Shown here in pieces: positions 42,899-51,042 of a stretch of DNA of 64,000 nt. Each line of letters opens with the position of its first letter. Position 1 is the stretch's first letter. A model generated the notes under the pieces. It was not told the origin of the DNA and did not search any database. It saw nothing but the letters and a program-made list of their open reading frames with translations. The stretch spans positions 1-64,000 of the forward strand of contig JAJRRC010000117.1 of assembly GCA_024279865.1 (NCBI GenBank). Reading direction: 5' to 3'. This DNA is from Planctomycetota bacterium. GTDB lineage: Bacteria; Planctomycetota; Phycisphaerae; Phycisphaerales; Phycisphaeraceae. The position numbers and the translations under genes are program-made.

Positions 42899-43434
42899 AA
42901 TGTTAGGCCTCGGTGTCTATATGAACCAATCAGCACCCGCCAAAGAAACATCCCAAGACCAAAAGATACGAGCAATGACAAAACCTGAATCTCTGTCAAA
43001 ACCACGGGAGAAGCAGGAGGAGGAGCGGACGCGAAATAACCAGCCTCAGCAACTTCAATCGTGTAACCTGCTGCCGTGGTATATGAACCAGCCAAGCCCA
43101 CACCATCCCACGCAAAGCTACCTTGATTTTCTTCAAAAACCCCGCCAATGGAAGACGACATATCAACCATCGCAGCCCCCGTGAATTTAGCCACCAATTG
43201 AATCCATTGGATACCACCTGTATAGGCTGAATCACCCGTCACAAAAAGCAAAGAAGCAAGGTTTTCAGCAGGAAGTAACTGACCATCAATCACTTCAATA
43301 ACACCCCCCGAATTACTCAAACGAATCGAAAACGCAACCTCCACTAAACTCGGATGAATCGCGCAAAAGCCCTCTGTCCCAATTAAGGCACAGAGGACCA
43401 AGGTAAGCACTGGTATGAATCTCTCTTTTCCCAC
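42895..43434 (-). CDS. Secreted, membrane-anchored protein (prophage, possible minor coat)
   Basis: A 179-residue protein if started at GTG 43434, which has AAGGGG nine bases upstream and yields a signal peptide (VGKERFIPVLTLVLCALIGTEGFCA). The middle resembles an exported beta-rich domain (GVFEENQGSFAWDGVGLAGSYTTAAGYTIEVAEAGYF). A Pro-rich hinge (APPPASP) leads to a C-terminal membrane span (IQVLSLLVSFGLGMFLWRVLI) and a basic tail. A longer frame upstream overlaps the coat gene and is unlikely. It could share the pIII role with the next gene. Confidence 0.65.
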   Translation of the reverse strand: MGKERFIPVLTLVLCALIGTEGFCAIHPSLVEVAFSIRLSNSGGVIEVIDGQLLPAENLASLLFVTGDSAYTGGIQWIQLVAKFTGAAMVDMSSSIGGVFEENQGSFAWDGVGLAGSYTTAAGYTIEVAEAGYFASAPPPASPVVLTEIQVLSLLVSFGLGMFLWRVLIGSYRHRGLTL

Positions 43435-43447
43435 CAGCACAGTCCCC

Positions 43448-43765
43448 TTAGATTTTGCCCATAACCCAGCTATAGGCTTTCTTGCCGATCTTGAACCCGC
43501 CGCCAACCGAGAAGGCAGCAACCAGAGCAGCACCGCCGAGGGTGGCAATGGCGTAGCTCATCGTCACGGGATCAATGACACCGTAAATCACGGAAAAATC
43601 CGCAGGAGTTGGAGCCGCAGCAGGCACAGCCAGTGCATCACTTGCACCGCCGACGAAAAGAGTTCCCACAACGCCACCAGTCAAGACCGGAACCACGATC
43701 TTTTTACCGGCACTTTTGATGGATTCCAAGGCCCCACCAGCCCACGATTTGAAGCGGTCTAACAT
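43448..43765 (-). CDS. Major coat protein-like, paralog 2
   Basis: A 105-residue protein. After a long basic leader (MLDRFKSWAGGALESIKSAGKK) and a hydrophobic stretch ending near ASDALA-VPAAA, the mature part is DPVTMSYAIATLGGAALVAAFSVGGGFKIGKKAYSWVMGKI. The last 40 residues match the neighbouring coat-like protein almost residue for residue. One hydrophobic helix with a basic C-terminus is the hallmark of pVIII-type coats. ATG 43765 has AAGGGG upstream. Confidence 0.8.
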   Translation of the reverse strand: MLDRFKSWAGGALESIKSAGKKIVVPVLTGGVVGTLFVGGASDALAVPAAAPTPADFSVIYGVIDPVTMSYAIATLGGAALVAAFSVGGGFKIGKKAYSWVMGKI

Positions 43766-43845
43766 GACTCGCCCCTTCTGGCCCTTTGGGCCATAAAAAC
43801 CATCACCAACCCGGACAACATGCCCAGGCAAGATCAGGATAAAAA

Positions 43846-44094
43846 TCAAAGCTTTCTCATGGTCCAGTTGAATGCTTTTTTGGCGATGACAAAACCACCA
43901 CCCACCGAAAAAGCAGCAACCAAAGCCGCACCGCCAAGCGTACCGATGGCATAGGCCATCGAAACAGGATCAAGAACAGCAAAAATCTGCTCAAAGGTTG
44001 AGGAGGCTGGCGTTACTTGTGCCGAAGCATCATTCACAGCCCCGAAAAACAAGCCGATTATTAACACCCACGAAAAAATAAACTTCTTACACAT
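43846..44094 (-). CDS. Major coat protein-like (pVIII type), paralog 1
   Basis: An 82-residue protein: signal peptide MCKKFIFSWVLIIGLFFGAVNDASA, then a short acidic-neutral segment (QVTPASSTFEQIFAVLD). One hydrophobic helix (PVSMAYAIGTLGGAALVAAFSVGGGFVI) and a basic end (AKKAFNWTMRKL) follow. The mature form of about 57 residues is close to pVIII (50). GGAGA precedes the ATG. It lies between the 40-aa peptide gene and its paralog, exactly where gene VIII is expected. Confidence 0.85.
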   Translation of the reverse strand: MCKKFIFSWVLIIGLFFGAVNDASAQVTPASSTFEQIFAVLDPVSMAYAIGTLGGAALVAAFSVGGGFVIAKKAFNWTMRKL

Positions 44095-44112
44095 TGCAAA
44101 ATCTCCAATCTC

Positions 44113-44235
44113 TTACCGACCCAAAACAGTATGCAAAACGATTGGCATAAAACGCAGGCCCCAACCGAAAAAATCTACAATCATCGAAAAAACAAACCCG
44201 TAAACCAACGCTTCCATGTAAAGCACGTATTCCAT
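44113..44235 (-). CDS. 40-aa membrane peptide, pVII/pIX-like candidate
   Basis: ATG 44235-44233 overlaps the Rep stop as TGATG. The 40-residue product starts MEYVLYMEALVYGFVFSMIV and continues DFFGWGLRFMPIVLHTVLGR to TAA at 44113-44115. It is one hydrophobic peptide with a basic end. In Ff phages two such peptides of about 32 residues (pVII, pIX) lie between the replication genes and gene VIII, the same place as here. It is also possible that this is a different small membrane protein. Confidence 0.6.
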   Translation of the reverse strand: MEYVLYMEALVYGFVFSMIVDFFGWGLRFMPIVLHTVLGR

Positions 44236-45443
44236 CAGGCCACGCTTTCTACAAAGTCGCCGTATGGGTCAGGGGGAGGGGGCGTACCGAAAGAATCATC
44301 ACCCCGTAAGACGCGCATGTACTGATAAATCAGTGGCCGAGTTTCGGCATCCATCCACGCCGGGACATCTTTGGCAAGCAAATCAAAAAGTTGGCATTGA
44401 TCAAGGCCCGTCAGCTTGCCCATTGTTTTCATAAATGGGAAAACACAACGCTTTAACCATTCCATGTGTCGTTGGACCTCGGTAGGGGTTCGCTGGCTGG
44501 TGTACGTTCGAGGATTCAAATCGCCGAGGAAGGTAGACCAAAACTCAGAACGCCGCCGCCGAGAACGAGCGACCTTTCTTGAACCGTCACGAAAATCGAC
44601 TGTGCCAGCTACGGTATTCGCTGCCAGCTTCAACCAATCGCCCCCAGCTTTACCCAAATCAACAGCAAATTGTCGAGCAATATCGCCTTTTAACTCTGCT
44701 TCAAAACGAACCCATGCGTGAGCTTTTTCCTGTTTTTGCTCAAGTGATTTATCGTAAACGCGCACGTATTTATCGTATTCACGAGAACCAAAGCTAACGC
44801 CATGACTGATAAAATCACCGCCTGCTGTTTTTTTTGTATGCGGTTGCCACACTCGAAATTTACACAGCTTCCCAGTATCACAAGCATCTAAAACATCAGT
44901 GATAAAACTTAAATCTTTCCCGTGCATATCAATGCAGGGATCGATTCGCGTTGCCCAGCAACCGCAAGACAGCATGGCGTGATTAATTTCCAATGCCGTT
45001 GAAATTCCAAGGGAGTTAATCCCCTCGCCAGTAATCTCAATGGTGAAAGTTTTGGCGTTGCGGCCATCGTGGCTTGAATAGCACACATTCGCACCGAATG
45101 CATACTTTTGACGTTTCTCATAAAACCATAAACCCGGTTCCATGTACTCATATCGTCGATTATCAGAACCCACAATTTCACGAAACGCCTGCAAGGCTTC
45201 CTGCATGTTTTCACGAGGGCCAGACCAACGCATCCAATCCACGCCCACCGTGGTACGCTCGGTTGAATGCACAGTTTCACCCCGTAATACAGACGGGGTA
45301 AAACGCAATTCGGAATATAGCAAGCCGCTATCCAGTGGCGGCAAAGCCCCAAGTTCCCGTCCTGCGGACCGGGGAACTTGGGGGCTTGTCGCAGCATGAG
45401 AAGAACCGCTCGAAATTGAATCTGTTGGATGCACTGAATACAT
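44235..45443 (-). CDS. Phage replication initiation protein (Rep, RstA-like)
   Basis: A 402-residue rolling-circle initiator of the phage replication-initiation-factor family (the group that includes RstA of CTX phage). Family blocks seen: VGVDWMRWSG, WATRIDPCIDMHGKDLSF, YDKYVRVYDKSLEQ and AWVRFEAELKGDIARQFA. The family would nick phage DNA through a Tyr, which I cannot pinpoint. ATG 45443 has TGGAG upstream and is better than the TTG four codons earlier. The N-terminal 60 residues are low-complexity. It overlaps the 40-aa gene at its stop. Confidence 0.88.
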   Translation of the reverse strand: MYSVHPTDSISSGSSHAATSPQVPRSAGRELGALPPLDSGLLYSELRFTPSVLRGETVHSTERTTVGVDWMRWSGPRENMQEALQAFREIVGSDNRRYEYMEPGLWFYEKRQKYAFGANVCYSSHDGRNAKTFTIEITGEGINSLGISTALEINHAMLSCGCWATRIDPCIDMHGKDLSFITDVLDACDTGKLCKFRVWQPHTKKTAGGDFISHGVSFGSREYDKYVRVYDKSLEQKQEKAHAWVRFEAELKGDIARQFAVDLGKAGGDWLKLAANTVAGTVDFRDGSRKVARSRRRRSEFWSTFLGDLNPRTYTSQRTPTEVQRHMEWLKRCVFPFMKTMGKLTGLDQCQLFDLLAKDVPAWMDAETRPLIYQYMRVLRGDDSFGTPPPPDPYGDFVESVA

Positions 45444-45586
45444 GGAGAACTCCAAAGAGAAAAGAAACCGGAATCGCCCCCCCCCGCCCCCGGTCCCCGG
45501 GGGAGCCCCCCAGAAGGGCTTTAGGCAGAAAAGAAAAACCGGGACCGCCTGAAATAGGGGGAATGCGAGACGGCCCCGGTGGCGCG
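45444..45586. other. GC-rich spacer between Rep and ssDNA-binding genes
   Basis: 143 bp with runs of C (C9 at about 45478) and hairpins such as CCCCGG/CCGGGG. It may attenuate or set message ends between the two phage genes. No gene. Confidence 0.4.
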
Positions 45587-45895
45587 TTACTTCTTCGCAA
45601 CCGCAGACGAGCCAATGGGCTTGCCGTTTAACTCGACAAGTTTGCCTTTGCCGAACTTGAACGCACCTTTTGATTCTGACAGTGGCACTTCAATCGTTAC
45701 GAAATCGCCTTCATGAATGAGGCCCAATTGTTCTGGGTCTTCTAGCTGGACCGAACGGCCGCCACCGTACCAAATCAGCTTGACGCCCTCGATCAATTCC
45801 CCTGTCTTTTCATCAGCCATAGACCAAATATTTTTGGCTTCGCCAACAACACGACCAAAAACGCCACTTCTCATCATTTGTTCTGCACTAACCAT
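45587..45895 (-). CDS. Putative phage ssDNA-binding protein (pV-like position)
   Basis: A 102-residue protein (MVSAEQMMRSGVFGRVVGEAKNIWSMADEKTGELIEGVKLIWYGGGRSVQL...) that looks like a small beta-barrel. It contains SKGAFKFGKGKLVELNGKPIG near the end. Size and its place beside Rep match the ssDNA-binding gene V product, though sequence similarity is not visible to me. ATG 45895 has AAAAGG nine bases upstream. It is the first gene of the phage minus-strand operon. Confidence 0.6.
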   Translation of the reverse strand: MVSAEQMMRSGVFGRVVGEAKNIWSMADEKTGELIEGVKLIWYGGGRSVQLEDPEQLGLIHEGDFVTIEVPLSESKGAFKFGKGKLVELNGKPIGSSAVAKK

Positions 45896-46313
45896 GACAC
45901 GCACCTTTTATTTGCCATCTTTAATTAACAGGCCCAAAGTTCAGACGGCACACAAACCGCAGGCCCTTGAAATGCCGCAACACTGCGGCCAGTAATTACA
46001 AAAAAACCGCCGCCAAAGGAAAATTGACGACGGATAAGCCCGGCACAGAATGCAATAGAAAAAATCCACCCAAAGAAATTTGGGTTGATTCAGCAAAGGA
46101 ATTGCTTATGATGGATTTTGTCTGCATGTTCACAAACCTTGTGCAGGCCAGTTCTGGATCGTTACGAGCGATGCCAGAGCATTTGGAGGCTTTCAGGTGT
46201 ACAAACTTGAAAGCCTCTTTTTTTATGATTTACTCAAATCACAAGTACTAAACTACCGATCATAAGTTAAGTGTCAATAGTAAAATACGAGGAAAAGCCA
46301 TGAAGCCAACGAA
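45896..46313. other. Phage intergenic region: candidate origin and packaging signal
   Basis: No convincing protein gene in 418 bp. It holds three hairpins: GCCGCA-ACAC-TGCGGC (45974-45989), ACCCAAA-GAAA-TTTGGGT (46068-46085) and a 10-bp stem with T tail (46186-46224). Filamentous phages keep replication origins and the packaging hairpin in one such region. In the excised circle this lies between the divergent structural operon and integrase. A 47-codon frame from ATG 46108 after AAAGGA runs through the third hairpin and is doubtful. Confidence 0.5.
46186..46224 (+). terminator. Terminator hairpin near the right prophage end
   Basis: GAGGCTTTCA (46186-46195) pairs perfectly with TGAAAGCCTC (46208-46217), followed by seven T. 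It acts on the plus strand, where no host gene precedes it. In the phage circle it would lie upstream of integrase. Confidence 0.75.
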
Positions 46314-46335
46314 TCGAGCCCCCTTGGCTCCATTT
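46314..46335 (+). other. attR core of the prophage
   Basis: Identical 22-bp copy of the tRNA-Ala 3' end (36935-36956). Beyond it, TTTGGGGAAACGGTTT (46342-46357) differs by one base from TTTGGGGAAAAGGTTT at 36964-36979. Confidence 0.9.
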
Positions 46336-46427
46336 CATCTCTTTGGGGAAACGGTTTTAAGAATTAAACCTTTCTCGTATCCATAAAAATTAAATGACGA
46401 CACGGTAAAAAATGATTTGTCATTGTT

Positions 46428-47051
46428 TTAACGTGTCGTCCCGGATACGCCTTGATGACCTTTGACCCAAAATCGCAAGGGTTTGTCTGCCCACTCCTTG
46501 GCGTAGCCCACGCCGACGCGGGGGCCAGTCCCGATGAGACGGCTGGGCAAGGCTCTGCTACGCAATTGTTCAATCCACATCACCTTGCTGGTGGTGAGGT
46601 CCAAGCCGTCGTGTTGCCTGTCGACTTCCAAGGCTTGGCATAGCCTTGCTGGGCCTCGGCAAAGGTCGCGGTCGGTCTTGGCGACCTTGCGGCGGGTGTA
46701 CATCTGAGGCATTCCCTCGGTGGGTTCAAGGCTACGAATCAGAACTGCTACGGGAATTTCTGCGTGACTTGTGACCACATTGAGACAGTGGTGCATGCCA
46801 TAGGTGAAATAGACGTAGAGCAAACCGCCGTCGCCCCACATCGATTGATTGCGAGCGGTGCGTCGTCCACCGACGGTGTGGGCTGCTTTGTCGGGGATGC
46901 CGAGGTAGGCTTCGGTTTCGAGGATGGTGCCTGCGAGGCGTTGGCCGTTGTCCAGAATTCGCACGAGTCGTTGGCCTAGCAGTCGTCGGGCGATGGCCAC
47001 TGGGTCTTGCTGATAAAACTTTCGAAGCAGCTTCTTCGGTTTCTTAGGCAT
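46428..47051 (-). CDS. mpg: 3-methyladenine DNA glycosylase (AAG/MPG family)
   Basis: A 207-residue base-excision repair glycosylase removing alkylated purines. Motifs: ARRLLGQRLVR near the N-terminus, the active-site block LAGTILETEAYLGIPDKAAHT (catalytic Glu), YVYFTYGMHHCLNVV and the end PRVGVGYAKEWADKPLRFW. ATG 47051 (MPKKPKKLLRKFYQQDP) overlaps the ccsA stop by 8 bp; a longer frame reaches into ccsA and is not favoured. It is the first host gene beyond the prophage. Confidence 0.93.
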   Translation of the reverse strand: MPKKPKKLLRKFYQQDPVAIARRLLGQRLVRILDNGQRLAGTILETEAYLGIPDKAAHTVGGRRTARNQSMWGDGGLLYVYFTYGMHHCLNVVTSHAEIPVAVLIRSLEPTEGMPQMYTRRKVAKTDRDLCRGPARLCQALEVDRQHDGLDLTTSKVMWIEQLRSRALPSRLIGTGPRVGVGYAKEWADKPLRFWVKGHQGVSGTTR

Positions 47052-48681
47052 AGCTATGCAGTCCAGCGAGGAGCATGTTGACACCCCAGTGAGTCCAGAG
47101 CATGACAAAGAATCCGACCACGCTGAGTTGAGCGGTGACCAGATGCGGGCGTTTGGTTGCAAATCGGACATGAATCACAATGAGATAAATAATCCAAGTG
47201 ATCAAGGCCCATGTTTCTTTGGGGTCCCAAGCCCACCAGCGTCCCCAGGCATGATCCGCCCAATAGGCTCCTAGGAGTGTCCCTGTTCCCAGTAGCCAAA
47301 AGGCCAGTTGGAGGACGACCATTTGGGCGCGATCCAGATCACGCAACGCAGCTCCGTTGGGTCCTTTGAGGTAGTAGTTTCCCAGATAGATCAGGCTAAT
47401 GAAAAAGCCCAGTGCGATCAGGGCGTAGGAGGCAATGATGATATTCACATGGATGTACAAAATACGGCTCGTGGCGAGGATGCCTGGGACTTGTCCGAGT
47501 TCGTTGGAGGGGATTTCAACGGTGTTGGCAAAGAGCAGGGTGGCTGCTCCCAGTGCAGCAGCGGCGGTGCCGTAGAGAAGCTGCTTTTTGGTGTACATGA
47601 GAATGATGCCTGTAAAGGCTGCGAACCATGACAGGGCGATGAAGGATTCATATTGGTTATGGATCGGCCAGCGGCCGGACAAAATGCCTCGGATCGCAAA
47701 GCCAATGCAGTGGATCGCAAACCCGATCAGAAGAAAGGCCACGCCCGTGCGTCGTAGGCTGCGACGTTCGGTGTTCATGGCAATGAGCAGGATGATAAAG
47801 GCAATCAAATACGCAATATATCCAATGGTAAAGCGATGGGTCGTATTGTAGAGGTATTCTGCTTTTCTCAGGCCCATCGAGGGATAGCTTGCGGGGTTGT
47901 GGTTGGTGAGTAAGACCGTGAGTTCGTTGAGTGTTTGGTTGACCTTCGATGCGTTGCCGTGGTACCAGTGTTCAGCCAATTGCATGAGCAGGTTGTTCGC
48001 TGGAGCATGGTCGCCGAGCATGGTCCAGTGGTCGGAGCTTGCCGGTGGGCTGAGCATGGACAACGCTTGGGGGCTTGCTTGAAACGCACGCCAGGCGCGG
48101 AGCACTTGAACGCGGGCTTTGTTTAGTCGTAGGTCGGCGGCACTGGCATCGACGATTTGTTGAGCTTCTGGCAAGAGGAACAGGTTTGGCGCCAAGCGGC
48201 CGTACTTGAGCCATCTTTCTTGGTCTTTTTCAGGGAGAAGGGTGACCAGCGACCGTCGAAGTTCGAGCACTTCGACATAAATGGTCGGTCGCTGAGCGTA
48301 ATAAGATTTGTTGAGCATCAGGTCCAGCCACGTGAAGACTGGGTCAAATTGTCGGTTGGTGTCGATGTCTTTCCAGCGTGATTTGCCGTAGATGAGTTGG
48401 AGTTGTTCACGCGCGTAAGTGTCCACAATCTTCGCTCGGCCGGCACTAAACACCGCGAGCTTGCGAAAGGCACTTAAATCGACCTTGTCCGCCAAGGCAT
48501 CATGAGACGCACGCGGCATCAGGGTGTGGGGCGGGTGGTCGTCATGGGCAGGGGGTGGAGCAGCGGGTGGGGCTGCGATGGCTGGCGGCGGGGCAGCATG
48601 AGTTTCCGGATAGGCCTGTGCGAACAGTGACGCAACAGGTAGGCAAAGAAGAAGCCCAAGGGCAAGCAGTCGGGATGGCAT
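47044..48681 (-). CDS. ccsA: Cytochrome c biogenesis protein CcsA (ResC-like), extended N-terminus
   Basis: A 545-residue System II haem-handling protein. The C-terminal half has about eight membrane spans and the tryptophan-rich haem motif GAYWADHAWGRWWAWDPKETWALITW. The N-terminal part is exported (signal MPSRLLALGLLLCLPVASLFAQA), with a Pro/Ala-rich stretch and a soluble domain of about 230 residues, so it is longer than usual CcsA. ATG 48681 lies 5 bp after the resB stop. With ResB it attaches haem to apocytochromes outside the membrane. Confidence 0.92.
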   Translation of the reverse strand: MPSRLLALGLLLCLPVASLFAQAYPETHAAPPPAIAAPPAAPPPAHDDHPPHTLMPRASHDALADKVDLSAFRKLAVFSAGRAKIVDTYAREQLQLIYGKSRWKDIDTNRQFDPVFTWLDLMLNKSYYAQRPTIYVEVLELRRSLVTLLPEKDQERWLKYGRLAPNLFLLPEAQQIVDASAADLRLNKARVQVLRAWRAFQASPQALSMLSPPASSDHWTMLGDHAPANNLLMQLAEHWYHGNASKVNQTLNELTVLLTNHNPASYPSMGLRKAEYLYNTTHRFTIGYIAYLIAFIILLIAMNTERRSLRRTGVAFLLIGFAIHCIGFAIRGILSGRWPIHNQYESFIALSWFAAFTGIILMYTKKQLLYGTAAAALGAATLLFANTVEIPSNELGQVPGILATSRILYIHVNIIIASYALIALGFFISLIYLGNYYLKGPNGAALRDLDRAQMVVLQLAFWLLGTGTLLGAYWADHAWGRWWAWDPKETWALITWIIYLIVIHVRFATKRPHLVTAQLSVVGFFVMLWTHWGVNMLLAGLHSYA

Positions 48682-48686
48682 GAGGT

Positions 48687-50930
48687 TTATCCTGTCTTTT
48701 CCAATGCAATTTGTTGTTGGATGAGGCGTTTTTTTCGTTGGATCAGCATGGGTTTTACATAAAAAGCCCAAGGAATGCCTACAACGATTAGGCAAGAGCC
48801 CATGAAAATAATATGGATGCCTACGTTATTTCCTACCCCCAAGATTGAATAGCGTTGCTGATTGGTGAATTTTCCTTGGTCGTTGCGGGCTTTATTGCGG
48901 GGATCTTTCGGATTGCCCGGGTCCCAGCCGGTCTGGCTGAGCTTCATGCCTTGATGGACCAGTGGGTTGTTGAGGTGGGCTTGGCCGGTGGACGTTGACC
49001 CATCTGGCTGGGTGATGGTCAGGTCCGAGTAAAAGTCCCTTGGAATCGTACTTCCCGGATAGGGGATCATGTCAAATTCATTTAGCGTTAAGCTAAACGG
49101 AAGCGTAATGCGCTGACGGCTAAAACTGATTTCTACTTTCCCAAGCGTCGGAACATGCACCGTCACCGGACGATTAAAACCTTCTGCGTATTCAGGGTTG
49201 GGGTATCGCATGTGCGCCAGCCAAACGCGTTGACGCCAAGGTGTGGTTTGACCGGGGAGGTCGATCTCCAGGTCAATGGGGATCAAGCCATGCAGATAAG
49301 TGCCTTCTTCATTGGGCTTGCGTTTGGATTTGGGCGTGATCACCGCCTTGAGCGTCCGTCGAGCGTGAGGCAAACGTTCAATGAGTTGAAGCCAAATGCT
49401 CTGGGTGCCAAGGATCGCCACCGGAAAACGGTCATGCGCAAATGGCACGGTTAAAGGCTTTTGTCCCGGCAAACAGGCCGTGAGGGTCAGGTCTTGCTTG
49501 GTTAGGTCTGGCTGAATGATCCAAAATTGTGAAACTGAGCGATCCAGATAGGTGATTTTGATATCGGTGCTGGGGGCTTGGCGTTGTCCCATGGGTCCAA
49601 CGCTGGGATTGTCCGGGGCTGGGACGAAGTCCTGAGTCAGCTTGGGATACCGGTGCATGGCTAGGCGGCGGAAGGTGCGTTTGCCGTCGGTGATGCTGAG
49701 CATGGCCCGGGTGTCCGAGGCCCCTTTGTAGCCCGGGGTGACGATGGACATGCCATAGGGGCCCAGATCGTCCACGGTGATGCTGTAGCCTGTGTCATCA
49801 AGGGTGATCGTTTGATTGGGTTTGATGGGATAAACTTTACGAAATTTTTTATGAGGAATTTCAACGACCAGTCCATGAGCGCCTTCGAAGGGCTCGGTCA
49901 GGTCGGCCATGCGTTGTTTGTGGGGGCTTACCAGAAATTCGACGGACCAGAGTTGTTGGTTGATGACTCGTTTGGAAGGGATGGAACCGATGAGGACTTG
50001 TTCGTGGAGGGTGGCTTTGTCGTCATCGGGATTGGAGGTAATACCCACGCGGATCGCTGGGTTGACCGGAGCTTGGGGATGGCTCATCCAGTCGGACACC
50101 AGTTCGCCGTAGGCTAAAAAGCCTCCGATGGTGGCCCGTAGTTGGTTGCCTAGCACTTGTTTGAATTCAGTTCGTTCATGCAGAGGCAGGGTGAAGGTTC
50201 CTGCTTCGGGGGGGTGATCGTTGTATCGGGGCAGCTCGGGCAGTTCGAGCATCAGGTTCATGTCTTTGTGGGTGAAGTAGATTGCTGGGGTGGTGGCATC
50301 GTAGAAGATGTTTTCGGCTTTACCGCCGAGGTCTTTACGCCAGAGGATCATGTCTCCTTCGACCTTGGCTTTGCCGTAGAGAATGCTTCCGATGGTTAAG
50401 ATGACAATGCCGGTGTGGACGGTTAGAACGCCGATATTGAGAAAACAGAATTCGATGCGTCGGAAGGTTGCCCAGATCATGTTCAGAACAAACAGTCCCA
50501 AGATCAGTTTCATGGGCCACCAGCTATAGAATTCCAGTTCGGTCATTTCGATGCTGGGCAATCGGTAGAATACCAACGCTCGATATTGTTCAAACCAGGC
50601 AATTTGGTGGACCCATTGGTTGATCGGTATGGTGGCAATGGAGCCGAGCAGCAGGGCGATTCCCATGAAGGACAGTCCCAGATACGCATGGGATCGTCCC
50701 AGCCACCAGGCAAGCCCCGTTCCAATCGCCAGAGGTATTATAAATCCCAACCCCAACAAGGCTCCCTGACCCAGCAGTCCCATAGGGACACTCGCAAGCG
50801 TTCCATAGGCCACCACCGATAGAAGCAGGCAGATAGCCATGGTAATACTGCTGAAGGCTCGCGTAAGCCATCGCAAAGGAAGGGGCAAGTTTAGGTCACG
50901 TTGTTTGATTCGTTGGTATTTCAGGCTCAT
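48687..50930 (-). CDS. resB: Cytochrome c biogenesis protein ResB
   Basis: A 747-residue System II partner of CcsA. Membrane spans lie near 24-45, 55-80, 85-110, 140-160 and 165-190. A very large external domain follows, then a last span close to the C-terminus (NVGIHIIFMGSCLIVVGIPWAFYV) with a basic tail. The TFRRIEFCFLNIGVLTVHTGIVILTIGSILYG block is typical of planctomycete ResB. ATG 50930 (MSLKYQRIKQRD) is preferred to a TTG six codons upstream. It forms an operon with ccsA and mpg. Confidence 0.88.
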   Translation of the reverse strand: MSLKYQRIKQRDLNLPLPLRWLTRAFSSITMAICLLLSVVAYGTLASVPMGLLGQGALLGLGFIIPLAIGTGLAWWLGRSHAYLGLSFMGIALLLGSIATIPINQWVHQIAWFEQYRALVFYRLPSIEMTELEFYSWWPMKLILGLFVLNMIWATFRRIEFCFLNIGVLTVHTGIVILTIGSILYGKAKVEGDMILWRKDLGGKAENIFYDATTPAIYFTHKDMNLMLELPELPRYNDHPPEAGTFTLPLHERTEFKQVLGNQLRATIGGFLAYGELVSDWMSHPQAPVNPAIRVGITSNPDDDKATLHEQVLIGSIPSKRVINQQLWSVEFLVSPHKQRMADLTEPFEGAHGLVVEIPHKKFRKVYPIKPNQTITLDDTGYSITVDDLGPYGMSIVTPGYKGASDTRAMLSITDGKRTFRRLAMHRYPKLTQDFVPAPDNPSVGPMGQRQAPSTDIKITYLDRSVSQFWIIQPDLTKQDLTLTACLPGQKPLTVPFAHDRFPVAILGTQSIWLQLIERLPHARRTLKAVITPKSKRKPNEEGTYLHGLIPIDLEIDLPGQTTPWRQRVWLAHMRYPNPEYAEGFNRPVTVHVPTLGKVEISFSRQRITLPFSLTLNEFDMIPYPGSTIPRDFYSDLTITQPDGSTSTGQAHLNNPLVHQGMKLSQTGWDPGNPKDPRNKARNDQGKFTNQQRYSILGVGNNVGIHIIFMGSCLIVVGIPWAFYVKPMLIQRKKRLIQQQIALEKTG

Positions 50931-51042
50931 GGCAGGCGGGGTCGGCAAAAAGTGGAATACACGTTTTTAGTCACAATGGTTATCATGTATATCGCGGCAC
51001 GGGGTCCACAGGATAGACGAAGCGAGTTGGAAGGCAAACTGA

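Noticed and set aside
45328-45615. A 95-residue Pro/Gly/Arg-rich minus-strand frame overlapping the Rep start
   Set aside because: It is the translation of the C-tract spacer and overlaps the well-supported Rep gene in another frame.
45967-46251. A 94-residue plus-strand open frame near the right prophage end
   Set aside because: It runs through three hairpins including a terminator, has odd composition and no good start. The shorter version from ATG 46108 has a ribosome-site-like AAAGGA but also crosses the terminator.
50950-51042. Fluoride riboswitch before crcB
   Set aside because: I looked for the conserved crcB-motif blocks and pseudoknot halves and did not find them in the 100 bases upstream.
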